This document shows, one piece after another, positions 33,471 through 44,226 of a DNA stretch of 64,000 nucleotides (the first letter of the stretch is position 1; every line of letters begins with the position of its first letter). Made by a program: the position numbers and the translations under genes. The notes below the pieces were generated by a model, which saw nothing but the letters and a program-made list of their open reading frames with translations, searched no databases and was not told the DNA's origin. The DNA is from Olivibacter jilunii (GTDB taxonomy: Bacteria > Bacteroidota > Bacteroidia > Sphingobacteriales > Sphingobacteriaceae). The stretch is taken from contig NZ_LR027859.1 of the NCBI RefSeq assembly GCF_900607235.1, positions 62,001 through 126,000 of the forward strand, in the 5' to 3' direction.

Positions 33471-35552
33471 ATGAATATTAGAACAGACATATTGTTGCGG
33501 GTGTACCTCTCCTTCGGGGCTATGGTTCTCTTTGCGGTGGCTGTACTATATAAAATGTTCAGCCTTCAGGTTGTACAGGGAGCGCATTGGCAGGCAATGG
33601 CAGATAGTTTGTCTACCCGCTATCAAACCATAGAAGCCACTAGAGGGAATATTTTTTCAGTAGATGGAAGTCTGCTTGCCACATCGGTACCGGAATATGA
33701 TGTACGCATGGATATGATGGCGCCAGGTATTCTGGAAGACGATGTCTTTTATTCTAAAGTTGATTCATTAGCTGCGCGTTTGGCATCTTTCTTTCAGGAT
33801 AAATCGGTTGAACAGTATCGACGTTTATTGCGTAAAGCCAGAAAGGATAAGAACCGTTATTTTTTGGTGAAGAGAAACGTGAGCTTTCAGGAAATGAAAG
33901 CCGTGCGTTCTTTTCCCATATTTAAATTGGGGAAATACAAAGGAGGGCTTATCGCGGAGCAAAAAAACAAAAGGATTTTGCCTTTCAAAACCTTGGCGGC
34001 CCGAACAATAGGTTATAAAAATGATAACGTGCAGCCCGTTGGTTTAGAGGGGGCCTACGCTGAGTATATGGACGGCGTTAGTGGGAGCAGGCTGGTACAA
34101 CGAATTGCCGGCGGAAGCTGGATGCCTATCAACGAGGATACGGAAGTAGCTCCAACCGATGGAGCTGATATCATATCTACTATTGATATCAATATGCAAG
34201 ATATTGCACAAAAGGCGCTCGAAAAACAGTTGATTGCCAGCGACGCAGATAATGGTTGTGTGATTTTAATGGAAGTAGCAACTGGGGAGGTGCGCGCTGT
34301 AGCGAATTTCACAAGGGTGGAAGAAGGTGTTTATAAGGAAAAGTTCAACTATGCCATTGCGCAAAGTTCTGAGCCCGGATCAACGTTTAAATTGGCCTCT
34401 TACATGGCGGCGATTGAAGATGGTAAGATTGATACCAGCGATATTGTAGATACGGAAGATGGAACATTTAGAGTCTATAGGCATACGATTCGGGATTCGC
34501 ATAAAGGAGATGGCAAGATTTCAGTAAAGCGCGCCTTTGAAGTTTCATCTAATACCGCGGTCACCAAATTAATCTATAAATATTATAAAGATAATCCGTC
34601 TGCTTTTACAGATAGACTCTATGCAATGCATCTAAATGAGCCGCTCGGGTTACAAATACCGGGAGAAGGGCAACCTTTGATAAAAACGCCTAAAAGCAGA
34701 TCGTGGAGCGGGTTAACGCTCCCTCAAATGGCTTATGGATATGAACTAAAGATAACGCCATTACAAATGCTTACGTTATACAATGCGGTCGCAAATAATG
34801 GTAAAATGATCGCCCCACTTTTTGTAAAAGAGATTCGGCGCTTAGGCAATACTGTAGAGAAGTTTGAGGCAAGAGTGATCAATGAGAAGATTGCTTCAGA
34901 CCAAACGATTGCTAAAATGAGGGGAATGTTGGAAGGGGTCGTTGAAGAAGGAACCGCTAAACAGCTAAAAAATTCTCTTTTTAAGATGGCGGGTAAAACC
35001 GGAACAGCCCAAATGGCAGATGGAGCCGCCGGATATAAAACCAAAAGAAGGTATCAAGGGTCTTTTGCAGGATATTTCCCGGCAGATAACCCAAAATATT
35101 CGATGATTGTCGTTGTACAAAATCCAAGGAAGGGAGGGTACTACGCAACCACGATTGCCGCGCCTGTTTTTAAGGAAATTGCAGAAAAGGTATACGCAGG
35201 AGACAGTCGGATGTATCATGATTTTAAGAAATTGCAAATGGCTTCCGTACCAGCTGCTCCGCCGATTAAATATGGCTTTCAGAAGGATAGTCAATATGTA
35301 TTCGGTGCTTTAGGGTTAAAGTCGACACAACACCTGAAACAAGATACGGCGAAAGTGTTGTTATCGGATGATCATCTACCGGAAGATAAAATCCCTGATT
35401 TGAAAGGGATGGGGCTTAAAGATGCCATGTATCTATTAGGCAATATAGGAGTAAAGACCTTTGTAAAGGGAAAAGGTAGAGTAGTTAAGCAATCTGTTAA
35501 CCCCGGAGAGCTGGTAAATAAAGGTGGATTTATTACAATTGAGTTAGAATGA
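33471..35552 (+). CDS. ftsI: Division-specific transpeptidase (FtsI/PBP3) with PASTA domain
   Basis: The 693-residue class B penicillin-binding protein has one N-terminal membrane anchor (about 10-28), a dimerisation domain, and a transpeptidase domain with the active-site STFK (Ser304), SSNTAV and KTGTA motifs. A single PASTA domain (about 637-692) follows. The enzyme cross-links septal peptidoglycan. The PASTA extension occurs in Bacteroidota homologues. It follows ftsL with no gap and overlaps murE by 4 bases (ATGA). Confidence 0.94.
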   Translation: MNIRTDILLRVYLSFGAMVLFAVAVLYKMFSLQVVQGAHWQAMADSLSTRYQTIEATRGNIFSVDGSLLATSVPEYDVRMDMMAPGILEDDVFYSKVDSLAARLASFFQDKSVEQYRRLLRKARKDKNRYFLVKRNVSFQEMKAVRSFPIFKLGKYKGGLIAEQKNKRILPFKTLAARTIGYKNDNVQPVGLEGAYAEYMDGVSGSRLVQRIAGGSWMPINEDTEVAPTDGADIISTIDINMQDIAQKALEKQLIASDADNGCVILMEVATGEVRAVANFTRVEEGVYKEKFNYAIAQSSEPGSTFKLASYMAAIEDGKIDTSDIVDTEDGTFRVYRHTIRDSHKGDGKISVKRAFEVSSNTAVTKLIYKYYKDNPSAFTDRLYAMHLNEPLGLQIPGEGQPLIKTPKSRSWSGLTLPQMAYGYELKITPLQMLTLYNAVANNGKMIAPLFVKEIRRLGNTVEKFEARVINEKIASDQTIAKMRGMLEGVVEEGTAKQLKNSLFKMAGKTGTAQMADGAAGYKTKRRYQGSFAGYFPADNPKYSMIVVVQNPRKGGYYATTIAAPVFKEIAEKVYAGDSRMYHDFKKLQMASVPAAPPIKYGFQKDSQYVFGALGLKSTQHLKQDTAKVLLSDDHLPEDKIPDLKGMGLKDAMYLLGNIGVKTFVKGKGRVVKQSVNPGELVNKGGFITIELE

Positions 35553-37012
35553 TTTCGCTATCGAAAATATTGAATGGTGTATCTATAAAACAGGTTATAG
35601 GTAGCATGGATGTGACTGTTCATGCGGTACGTTTTGATTCCCGCCAGGTGGTAGATGGTGATCTTTTCGTTGCTGTCAGGGGAACTCTTACCGATGGTCA
35701 TGTATTCATAGATAAAGCAGTTGCCCTGGGAGCTAAGATAGTGGTATGCGAGCAGCTACCTCAAGACCTTAGTGGGCACATTACCTATATACAAGTTGAG
35801 AATGCAGGCTTTGCACTAGGGTTGATAGCTGCTAACTTTTATGATAACCCATCCGCCAAATTGAAGTTAGTGGGCGTAACCGGCACGAACGGAAAAACGA
35901 CGGTTGCGACGTTACTATATAAATTATTTATTGAACTCGGATTTAGAGTTGGCCTTATTTCGACTGTACAAAATAAGGTGAACGAGCGCGTCATTGAATC
36001 AACCCATACCACACCTGATCCGATAAGCTTAAATGAGCTTTTATGTGAGATGGTAAACAGTGGTTGTGATTATTGCTTCATGGAGGTTAGCTCGCATGCG
36101 GTTGCACAGCATCGAATTACAGGTTTGTCCTTTGTTGGTGGTGTTTTTACCAACTTAACGCATGACCATTTGGATTTTCACAAAACTTTTGATGCCTATC
36201 TAAAAGCGAAAAAGGCTTTTTTCGATATGCTGCCTAAGTCGGCTTTTGCCTTGGTGAATATAGATGATAAAAATGGAAGCGTCATGCTCCAGAATACCGA
36301 CGCTTACAAAAAGACATACGGTTTAAAGAATATTGCCGACTTTAAAGGGAGGATTGTGGAAAGCCATTTCAATGGTATGCTAATGCAAATCGATACACGT
36401 GAAGTATGGATACGTTTAGTTGGTGCGTTCAATGCTTATAATTTGTTGGCAGTGTATAGTGTTGCCATTCTTTTGGAACAGGATACGACCCGAGTGTTAA
36501 CGATTTTAAGCAGATTAACCGGAGCAGAAGGTAGATTCGATACGCTGGTTTCGGGTAACGGTGTTATTGGTATCGTGGATTATGCGCATACGCCTGACGC
36601 GGTGGAAAATGTCTTGCGAACGATTGTAGATTTGCGAAAAAATAAGGAACAAATAATAGCTGTATTAGGGTGCGGCGGAGATAGGGATAAGACGAAGCGA
36701 CCCGAAATGGCGGCGGTAGCCGCAAACCTAAGTGATAAGGTGATTTTAACCTCAGATAACCCAAGAAGCGAAGATCCGCAACAGATTATTCGCGAAATGG
36801 AAGCTGGGATACCTGCCGATAAGAAAAGACATGTGTTTTCCATCACGGATCGCTATGAAGCCATCAAAGCAGCTGTTCATCTTGCACAACCAGGTGACAT
36901 TGTTCTCATAGCGGGCAAGGGACATGAAAAATATCAGGAAGTTATGGGGGAAAAAAGATCTTTTGACGATAAAGCAATATTAAAGGATCTTTTTAAAGAG
37001 GTAAACGACTAA
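35549..37012 (+). CDS. murE: UDP-MurNAc-L-Ala-D-Glu ligase adding meso-diaminopimelate
   Basis: The 487-residue Mur ligase has ATP-binding [10 protein letters not shown] (about 109-118), the central domain with [11 protein letters not shown], and in the C-terminal domain the DNPRSEDP motif (about 403-410). DNPR is the signature of enzymes that add meso-diaminopimelate as the third residue of the peptidoglycan stem. The gene is coupled to ftsI by a 4-base overlap and followed by mraY. Confidence 0.95.
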   Translation: MISLSKILNGVSIKQVIGSMDVTVHAVRFDSRQVVDGDLFVAVRGTLTDGHVFIDKAVALGAKIVVCEQLPQDLSGHITYIQVENAGFALGLIAANFYDNPSAKLKLVGVTGTNGKTTVATLLYKLFIELGFRVGLISTVQNKVNERVIESTHTTPDPISLNELLCEMVNSGCDYCFMEVSSHAVAQHRITGLSFVGGVFTNLTHDHLDFHKTFDAYLKAKKAFFDMLPKSAFALVNIDDKNGSVMLQNTDAYKKTYGLKNIADFKGRIVESHFNGMLMQIDTREVWIRLVGAFNAYNLLAVYSVAILLEQDTTRVLTILSRLTGAEGRFDTLVSGNGVIGIVDYAHTPDAVENVLRTIVDLRKNKEQIIAVLGCGGDRDKTKRPEMAAVAANLSDKVILTSDNPRSEDPQQIIREMEAGIPADKKRHVFSITDRYEAIKAAVHLAQPGDIVLIAGKGHEKYQEVMGEKRSFDDKAILKDLFKEVND

Positions 37013-37035
37013 TAATAAACAATATACCAAAGGGG

Positions 37036-38280
37036 ATGCTGTATTATTTATTTACATATTTACATGATCATTTTAATTTACCTGGTGCCGGGGTATTCCA
37101 GTATATCTCCTTTCGCTTTGGTATGACCGTTATATTGTCCCTTATTATTACTACTGTTTATGGTGGTCGGCTTATCGGTCTGCTACGGAAAAAACAGGTT
37201 GGTGAAACGGTGAGAAGCTTAGGGTTGGAAGGCGAGACGCAGAAGCAAGGTACGCCTACAATGGGTGGGCTAATTATCATCGCCGGTATTCTTTTACCTA
37301 CGCTGCTGTTTGCTAAGTTAGAGAACGTTTATATTATTCTAATGATCATTGCTACGGTCTGGATGGGAACCGTTGGTTTCATAGATGATTATATCAAAGT
37401 ATTTAGAAAGAATAAAGAGGGACTCGCCGGAAAATTTAAGGTGGTTGGACAGGTAGGATTGGGAATTATTATTGCCTGGACAATGCATGATCATCCGTCT
37501 ATTGTGACAAGACAGAAAGTGAATGGCCCAATAAAAGGTGAGAATATTGAAATGCAGCAAAACTTTGATGGTACGAAAAGCTATTACAACGTAGAAGTTA
37601 AATCTACAAAAACAAATATTCCTTTTTATAAGAATAACGAGTTTGATTATGGAAAGGTATTAAGCGTTTTTGGCGTTCCGGATGGAAAATATGCTTTTTT
37701 TGTTTTTTTAGCTTTCGTCGTATTTATCATTACCGCTGTGTCAAATGGTGCTAATATTACGGACGGCATTGATGGTTTGGCAACAGGTACATCCGCTATC
37801 ATAGGTGCAACATTAGCCATTTTGGCCTACGTGTCGGGTAATAGCATTTTTGCCGATTATTTAAATATCATGTATATCCCCAATTCCGGTGAGCTAGTAG
37901 TGTTTGCGGGCGCCTTTGTTGGGGCTTGTGTCGGGTTTTTATGGTATAATTCCTATCCTGCTCAAGTCTTCATGGGTGATACCGGGAGCTTGGCTATTGG
38001 TGGCGTTATCGCTGCTTTTGCCATCATGATTCGTAAAGAATTACTCATACCTGTATTATGTGGCATCTTCCTCATTGAACTTGTATCAGTCATTATGCAG
38101 GTATCGTATTTTAAATATACAAAAAAGAAATTCGGAGAAGGAAGAAGAATCTTCTTAATGTCTCCGTTACATCATCACTACCAAAAGAAGGGCTATCATG
38201 AATCGAAGATCGTTACTCGATTCTGGATTGTCGGAATCATATTAGCTGTTATTACAATTGTAACGTTAAAAGTGAGATAA
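37036..38280 (+). CDS. mraY: Phospho-MurNAc-pentapeptide transferase MraY
   Basis: The 414-residue product has ten membrane segments and the catalytic motifs [17 protein letters not shown] (about 116-132), [15 protein letters not shown] and [12 protein letters not shown]. The [14 protein letters not shown] pattern near residue 375 is the MraY histidine motif. It transfers the sugar-peptide to undecaprenyl phosphate giving lipid I. A polar insert of about 50 residues (about 155-205) after the second cytoplasmic loop makes it longer than the E. coli enzyme (360), as is usual in Bacteroidota. Confidence 0.95.
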   Translation: MLYYLFTYLHDHFNLPGAGVFQYISFRFGMTVILSLIITTVYGGRLIGLLRKKQVGETVRSLGLEGETQKQGTPTMGGLIIIAGILLPTLLFAKLENVYIILMIIATVWMGTVGFIDDYIKVFRKNKEGLAGKFKVVGQVGLGIIIAWTMHDHPSIVTRQKVNGPIKGENIEMQQNFDGTKSYYNVEVKSTKTNIPFYKNNEFDYGKVLSVFGVPDGKYAFFVFLAFVVFIITAVSNGANITDGIDGLATGTSAIIGATLAILAYVSGNSIFADYLNIMYIPNSGELVVFAGAFVGACVGFLWYNSYPAQVFMGDTGSLAIGGVIAAFAIMIRKELLIPVLCGIFLIELVSVIMQVSYFKYTKKKFGEGRRIFLMSPLHHHYQKKGYHESKIVTRFWIVGIILAVITIVTLKVR

Positions 38281-38287
38281 TAACGAG

Positions 38288-39661
38288 ATGGAGCATAGGA
38301 GTCATCATACACGTCAAAAGAAACCACTGCTAGTAATTCTGGGAGCAGGGGAAAGTGGTTTTGGTGCAGCTGTTTTAGGAATGAAACAGGGCTTTGACGT
38401 GTTTGTGTCGGATGGAGGCGAAATCAAAGAGATATATAAGAGTCAGCTAAAACATCATCGCATTCCATTTGAAGAAAAGGGGCATTCGATCGATAAAATT
38501 CTAGTCGCTGATTTAGTCATTAAAAGCCCGGGCATACCCGAAAAAGCAGGGATTGTACAAGCCTTAAGGAAACAAAGGATTCCTGTGATAGGAGAAATCG
38601 AATTTGCGGCACGTTATACGGATGCGAAGACCGTTTGTATCACTGGCTCAAATGGCAAATCGACAACCACGATGCTTACGTACCATATCCTCCAAAAAGC
38701 GGGTATCAACGTTGGCTTAGCGGGAAATATCGGGAAAAGTTTCGCCCTACAGGTCGCTACGGAACAATATGAGGTATATGTGCTCGAAATTAGCAGCTTC
38801 ATGTTGGATGATATGTACGATTTTCGAGCTGATATTGCAGTGCTGTTGAATATAACGCCCGATCATTTGGACCGCTACGATTACAAAATGGAAAACTATG
38901 TTAATTCTAAATTTAGAATTACTAGAAATCAACGCGGGAACGACATCTTTATCTATTGTAAAGATGATCCGGAAACAAATAAAGCGCTGACCGCGAAAGA
39001 AATTAACGCAACAATGTATCCTTTTAGCTTGACAGAAGAGGTGCAATATGGGGCTTATTTGAATGAAGAAAAAGAAATAGTAATAACATTACCTAACCAG
39101 GAAAGATTTATCATGTCTATTAACGATTTAGCATTACAGGGAAAACACAATGTTTACAATAATATGGCTTCTGGAATTGTTGCCAAGGTTTGGGAGTTAC
39201 GGAACGAGTCGATTCGGGAGAGTATGGGCGACTTTGTGAATATTCCGCATCGTTTGGAGCATGTAACCAAAATTTCCGGGATAGAATTTATAAACGACTC
39301 AAAAGCAACGAACGTAAACTCTGTATGGTACGCATTGGAGAGCTTACCAGGGAAAATTGTATTGATTATGGGAGGGGTAGATAAGGGCAATGACTATAGT
39401 ATGCTTCGTGAATTGGTGCAAAGTAAAGTGCGCGGTATTGTTTGCCTAGGTAAAGATAATCGTAATATTCATAACGCTTTCGAAGCTGATACGGATGTAA
39501 TTGTGAATACCCAAACAATGAGTGAGGCCGTTCAGATTGCTTATCATATTGCACAAAAAGGGGATACGGTGTTGTTGTCACCTGCTTGCGCCAGTTTCGA
39601 CCTGTTCAAAAATTATGAGGACCGGGGCGATCAGTTTAAAGCGGCTGTGCGTGAGCTTTGA
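38288..39661 (+). CDS. murD: UDP-MurNAc-L-alanine D-glutamate ligase
   Basis: The 457-residue Mur ligase has ATP-binding ITGSNGKSTTT (about 118-128), LEISSFMLDD with the metal/substrate region, and the EFINDSKATNVNSV and SPACASFDLFKNYEDRG signatures of MurD. It adds D-glutamate. It starts with a hydrophilic stretch HRSHHTRQKKP before the Rossmann-like N domain. It lies 7 bases after mraY. Confidence 0.95.
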   Translation: MEHRSHHTRQKKPLLVILGAGESGFGAAVLGMKQGFDVFVSDGGEIKEIYKSQLKHHRIPFEEKGHSIDKILVADLVIKSPGIPEKAGIVQALRKQRIPVIGEIEFAARYTDAKTVCITGSNGKSTTTMLTYHILQKAGINVGLAGNIGKSFALQVATEQYEVYVLEISSFMLDDMYDFRADIAVLLNITPDHLDRYDYKMENYVNSKFRITRNQRGNDIFIYCKDDPETNKALTAKEINATMYPFSLTEEVQYGAYLNEEKEIVITLPNQERFIMSINDLALQGKHNVYNNMASGIVAKVWELRNESIRESMGDFVNIPHRLEHVTKISGIEFINDSKATNVNSVWYALESLPGKIVLIMGGVDKGNDYSMLRELVQSKVRGIVCLGKDNRNIHNAFEADTDVIVNTQTMSEAVQIAYHIAQKGDTVLLSPACASFDLFKNYEDRGDQFKAAVREL

Positions 39662-39691
39662 ATAAATTGATTTATTTTATAATAACGAATT

Positions 39692-40885
39692 ATGGAGCGT
39701 ATATTCAATAAACTGAAAGGAGACAAATGGATTTGGATAATAGTCATATTATTATCCGTTTGGTCTTTATTGGCCGTTTATAGCTCTACAGGAACTTTGG
39801 CTTATAAAGAGGGGCGAGGAACTGAAACATACTTGATCAAACATTTTACGCTTATTTTTGCGGGCCTTATCCTGATGTATTTTTCCCATCTTTTGGATTA
39901 TAGGTATTATGCGGGAATCTCAAAAATTTTGATGATCATTACCATCCCGCTTCTTTTGTATACCCTATTGTTTACCGAATCAGTGAATGATGCCAACAGG
40001 TGGGTTACCATTCCGGTTATTAACCAAACGTTCCAAACATCCGACATGGCTAAATTGGCGCTTATAACCTTTTTGGCTAGGATGTTAACTCGAAAGCAGG
40101 AAAATATAAAAGACGTAAAGAGAGCATTTATGCCTATAATGGGGTCAGTTTGCATTGTTATCATTCTGATTGCTATTGCAAACATGTCTACGGCCATTAT
40201 GCTCTTTGCGGTGAGTATTTTATTACTTATTATCGGACGCATCAGTATTAAGCAAATAGCTTATGTAAGCGTAGCGGGTGTTTTCTTGCTTACATTAGTT
40301 GTGCTCTTAGGCCCTCGTCGACAAACCTATATATCCCGTGTAGAAACGTTTTTAGGCAAAGGTGAACCCGATCCGGATAAGGAGTTTCAGGCTAATCAGG
40401 CCAAGATTGCAATTGCGACCGGTGGCCTGTTTGGTAAAGGCCCCGGAAATAGTACACAGCGTAATATGTTACCTCACCCTTATTCTGATTTCATTTTTGC
40501 TATAATCATAGAAGAATATGGTGCCGTAGGAGGCGTCGTTTTGGCAGCTTTATATCTAGTATTTATGTATAGATGTATACGTATCGTTACGCAGAGCCCG
40601 AAAGCCTTCGGCGCCTTATTGGCTGCGGGCTTAGGTTTTAGTTTAACGATCCAAGCCTTTGGAAATATGGCTGTGGCCGTGGGGCTTGGGCCGGTAACAG
40701 GTGTGCCTTTACCCTTGGTGAGTATGGGGGGGACGTCGATTTTGTTTACCAGTGTGGCATTCGGAATTATTTTGAGTGTAAGCCGAAATATTGAAGAACT
40801 TAAGTCAAAAGGAAAGGAAAAGGAAACTAGGGGTAAAAAGGCAAATGACAAAGTGATTGTTGGTGAAATTCCGGCAATGGCATAA
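39692..40885 (+). CDS. ftsW: Septal peptidoglycan polymerase FtsW (SEDS family)
   Basis: The 397-residue polytopic membrane protein has the SEDS pattern: the SLLAVYSSTGTLAYKEG start, a periplasmic loop containing the catalytic-type Asp, and the conserved GPVTGVPLPLVSMGGTS motif near residue 334. It polymerises glycan strands at the septum with FtsI. The C terminus is a lysine-rich cytoplasmic tail. Position between murD and murG agrees with FtsW rather than RodA. Confidence 0.93.
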   Translation: MERIFNKLKGDKWIWIIVILLSVWSLLAVYSSTGTLAYKEGRGTETYLIKHFTLIFAGLILMYFSHLLDYRYYAGISKILMIITIPLLLYTLLFTESVNDANRWVTIPVINQTFQTSDMAKLALITFLARMLTRKQENIKDVKRAFMPIMGSVCIVIILIAIANMSTAIMLFAVSILLLIIGRISIKQIAYVSVAGVFLLTLVVLLGPRRQTYISRVETFLGKGEPDPDKEFQANQAKIAIATGGLFGKGPGNSTQRNMLPHPYSDFIFAIIIEEYGAVGGVVLAALYLVFMYRCIRIVTQSPKAFGALLAAGLGFSLTIQAFGNMAVAVGLGPVTGVPLPLVSMGGTSILFTSVAFGIILSVSRNIEELKSKGKEKETRGKKANDKVIVGEIPAMA

Positions 40886-40896
40886 ACTTAAAAGGT

Positions 40897-42012
40897 ATGG
40901 AAAGCAAGACAAAACGTGTGATTATTAGTGGAGGAGGAACAGGAGGACATATTTTCCCTGCCATCGCCATTGCTAATGCGTTGCGACGTCTGGAGCCGTC
41001 TATTGAAATTCTATTCGTTGGTGCTAATGGGAGAATGGAGATGGATAAGGTGCCTGCCGCTGGCTATAAGATTATCGGTTTGGATATCCAAGGTATCAAT
41101 AGGCAGTCGCTGCTTAAAAATATACTCCTACCTTTTAAATTGTGGAAAAGTATACAGCGGGCAAGAGCTATTATCCGAAATTTCCGCCCGGATGTAGTCG
41201 TCGGTGTGGGCGGTTATGCCTCGGGACCTTTATTGCATGCTGCCGGTCGACTGAATATTCCATATCTAATACAAGAGCAAAATTCATATGCGGGCATAAC
41301 AAACAAGAAATTAGGAGCGAAAGCATCAAAGATATGTGTGGCTTTTGACGGGATGGATCGCTTTTTCCCCAAAGATAAATTGCTGATTACGGGAAACCCC
41401 ATTCGACGTGATGCCGTTGATATTGTAGGGAAGGAGTTTGAGGCGAAAGAATTGTTGGGCTTAGATCACGATAAGAAGACGATTTTACTAACAGGCGGCA
41501 GTTTGGGTGCTCGAACGCTAAACGAAAGTATACTGAACGGTCTGCAAAAAATGCGTAAGGCTAATTTGCAGATTATATGGCAGTGTGGAAGCTACTATTA
41601 TGAAAAAATGCAAGATGTGCTCAAAGACGATGGGTTGGAGGATGTTTGTTTGAAGCCCTTTCTCCACCGCATGGACTTAGCTTATGCGGCAGCTGACGTA
41701 ATCGTTGCGCGGGCGGGGGCCGGCACAATTGCTGAATTATGTGCTGTTGGAAAACCGGCAATCCTGGTGCCGTCGCCAAATGTCGCTGAAGATCACCAAA
41801 CAAAAAATGCGCTGGCATTGATCAAGAAAAATGCAGCGATTATGGTGGAAGATTTGAAGGCACAGGAAACATTAATGGACGAAGTGATTGCGTTAATAAA
41901 GGATAAGGAAGAATGTAAAGTTTTATCAGCAAATATAAAAAATTTGGCAAAAGTGGATGCTGATGAAGTAATCGCGAAAGAGGTTTTAGAACTTATTAAA
42001 CTTAACAAATAA
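40897..42012 (+). CDS. murG: UDP-GlcNAc: lipid I N-acetylglucosaminyltransferase MurG
   Basis: The 371-residue GT28 enzyme has the N-terminal GGGTGGHIFPA motif (about 8-18), the VVGVGGYASGP motif, LLTGGSLGAR and, in the C-terminal domain, ARAGAGTIAELCAVGKPAILVPSPN. It adds GlcNAc to lipid I making lipid II on the inner face of the membrane. Confidence 0.95.
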   Translation: MESKTKRVIISGGGTGGHIFPAIAIANALRRLEPSIEILFVGANGRMEMDKVPAAGYKIIGLDIQGINRQSLLKNILLPFKLWKSIQRARAIIRNFRPDVVVGVGGYASGPLLHAAGRLNIPYLIQEQNSYAGITNKKLGAKASKICVAFDGMDRFFPKDKLLITGNPIRRDAVDIVGKEFEAKELLGLDHDKKTILLTGGSLGARTLNESILNGLQKMRKANLQIIWQCGSYYYEKMQDVLKDDGLEDVCLKPFLHRMDLAYAAADVIVARAGAGTIAELCAVGKPAILVPSPNVAEDHQTKNALALIKKNAAIMVEDLKAQETLMDEVIALIKDKEECKVLSANIKNLAKVDADEVIAKEVLELIKLNK

Positions 42013-42033
42013 CGGGCACGTAAAGGTTGACAA

Positions 42034-43398
42034 ATGGAAAATACGGTATTGACAGCGATAAAACAAGTGTTCCTGATAGGTATAGGCGGTATCGGTATGA
42101 GTGCGCTCGCCCGTTACTTCCATCATAAAGGAATGCGTGTTTATGGCTATGACAAGACCGAAACTTCTTTGACAAGGCAATTGACAAGTGAAGGAATCAA
42201 TGTTTTTTATAGCGATAACATAGACCTGATTGCGCCACCGTTTGTTGAAGATCGAGAGGGCAGTTTAGTGATTTATACACCTGCTGTTCCAAAAGATTTG
42301 GATTTGGTAGCTTTTTTTCAACGGCTGGGCTATCGCTTGTATAAACGATCTGAAATCTTGGGAAAGATAAGTGAGTCGCATTTTACGATAGCTGTGGCGG
42401 GCACCCATGGAAAAACGACGACAAGTAGTATGATTGCGCATATTTTAACAAGTAGCGGGCGCCCTTGTTCTGCATTTTTGGGTGGGATTGCAGCTAATTA
42501 TAATACAAATTTACTGCTTGCGGATTCTGATTTATTCGTAGTAGAGGCGGACGAATTTGACAGGTCATTCCTTACGCTGCATCCCAATATTGCGGTGGTG
42601 ACGGCGACTGATCCTGATCATCTTGATATATATGGCGATTCAGAACATATGTTAGAATCTTTCCGGCTTTTTGTAAATCAAGTAGCCAAAGATGGCAAAC
42701 GTATTATTAAGGAAGGTTTGCACTTGCCAACAGATATTCGTTATGCAGTTGAAAAAAGGGCGGACGTATACGCAACAAATATCCAAATAAGGAATAAATG
42801 CTTTTATTTTGATTATCTGGGTTACAATAAATCCATTTTTGATATTAAGCTAGGTATTGCTGGCAAACATAATATTGAGAACGCCGTTGCAGCAATCACC
42901 GTTGCCAAGCTGTTGGGTATTGACGACGAGGCGATTAGCGGATCACTTGCTTCCTTTAAAGGAGTTAAGCGTCGTTTCGAATACATTGTAAATCGCGAAG
43001 ACCAGGTTTACGTGGACGATTATGCGCATCATCCGGAAGAGTTGAGGGCTTGTTTGTCTGCTATGAAAGAACTGTATGGTGACAAGGAAATTACCTGCGT
43101 TTTTCAGCCCCATTTATTTACACGTACACGTGATTTCGTCGACGAATTTGCGGAGGTGCTGGGCTTGGCAGACGTTTTGTTATTAATGGATATATACCCT
43201 GCCAGAGAGCAGCCTATCGAGGGAGTGAATTCAGATTGGTTATTGAGTAAAGTGCAGTTAACACATAAGTATAAGCAATCGGCATCGGATGTGTTGGCTT
43301 ATATAAAAAGGGAACGGCCGCCAGTGCTGCTTACTGTTGGGGCAGGTGATATTGATCTGTTAGTAAATCCAATAAAGGAGGTTTTGACAAATGTTTAA
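42034..43398 (+). CDS. murC: UDP-MurNAc: L-alanine ligase
   Basis: The 454-residue Mur ligase has the N-terminal GIGGIGMSALA (nucleotide fold), ATP-binding AGTHGKTTTSSMIAH (about 124-138), EADEFDRSFL and a DDYAHHPEEL motif typical of MurC. It starts stem peptide synthesis by adding L-alanine. It overlaps ftsQ by 8 bases. Confidence 0.95.
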   Translation: MENTVLTAIKQVFLIGIGGIGMSALARYFHHKGMRVYGYDKTETSLTRQLTSEGINVFYSDNIDLIAPPFVEDREGSLVIYTPAVPKDLDLVAFFQRLGYRLYKRSEILGKISESHFTIAVAGTHGKTTTSSMIAHILTSSGRPCSAFLGGIAANYNTNLLLADSDLFVVEADEFDRSFLTLHPNIAVVTATDPDHLDIYGDSEHMLESFRLFVNQVAKDGKRIIKEGLHLPTDIRYAVEKRADVYATNIQIRNKCFYFDYLGYNKSIFDIKLGIAGKHNIENAVAAITVAKLLGIDDEAISGSLASFKGVKRRFEYIVNREDQVYVDDYAHHPEELRACLSAMKELYGDKEITCVFQPHLFTRTRDFVDEFAEVLGLADVLLLMDIYPAREQPIEGVNSDWLLSKVQLTHKYKQSASDVLAYIKRERPPVLLTVGAGDIDLLVNPIKEVLTNV

Positions 43399-44224
43399 TA
43401 GCATCAAAAAGATCAATTGGCGTCGGGTGACTTATTTATTCACCTGGGTGTTAGCCTTAGCCGGTTTTTTTGTGCTGATGGGGTTTATTAATACCAAAAA
43501 GAATGAGATAGCCTGTAAAGGAGTTAAAATTATTGTTCCCGGATCGCAGGCTTTTGTTTCGCAGGAAGATGTATTCGGCATTATCGAAGAAAGCGAAGGT
43601 CCGCTGACAGGACACCTTTTGAAAAACGTGCCGATACACGAGTTAGAAAATAAGTTAGCGCAAAATCCTTTTATTCAAAGTGTAAAGGTTTTTACCGAGA
43701 TGGACGGCATGGTGCATGTTAAAATTGAGCAACGGGAGGCCATCATGCGTATCATTAATAATGTTGGAAATGATTTTTATATTGATAAAGAAGGTGTCAA
43801 ATTTCCCACATCTAAATTGTACGCACCGCATATCATAGTTGCAAATGGGAATGTATCAGAACGTTTTGATGGAAAAAGAGATACCGTTCGTTCCACACTC
43901 GTAAAGGATTTATGCAAGGTGGCTGATTTTTTAGGAAAGGACTCGTTATGGAACAGTCAGGTGGAGCAGCTATATGTAAATGAAGAACAAGATATCGAAA
44001 TTGTGCCTAGAGTAGGAAACCAAAAGATCGTTTTGGGTAACGCTGATTCGTTGCCGAATAAATTTAACAGGTTAATGGTCTTTTATAAGCAAATTATTCC
44101 GAAGGCAGGATGGGGAACTTACAAGACCGTGAATTTAAAATTTGCAAATCAAATTGTTTGCGAGAAGGCAGATAGTATTATACAGAAGGAAAAAAATAAT
44201 AAACAGCATATTAACACGCATTAG
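43391..44224 (+). CDS. ftsQ: Cell division protein FtsQ
   Basis: The 277-residue bitopic protein has a short cytoplasmic N terminus, one transmembrane segment (about 13-33), and a POTRA-like then beta-type periplasmic region (QEDVFGIIEESEGPLTGHLL and HVKIEQREAIMRI). It scaffolds the divisome with FtsL and FtsB. Sequence conservation is low, but length, topology and the position between murC and ftsA support it. Confidence 0.88.
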   Translation: MFNSIKKINWRRVTYLFTWVLALAGFFVLMGFINTKKNEIACKGVKIIVPGSQAFVSQEDVFGIIEESEGPLTGHLLKNVPIHELENKLAQNPFIQSVKVFTEMDGMVHVKIEQREAIMRIINNVGNDFYIDKEGVKFPTSKLYAPHIIVANGNVSERFDGKRDTVRSTLVKDLCKVADFLGKDSLWNSQVEQLYVNEEQDIEIVPRVGNQKIVLGNADSLPNKFNRLMVFYKQIIPKAGWGTYKTVNLKFANQIVCEKADSIIQKEKNNKQHINTH

Positions 44225-44226
44225 AC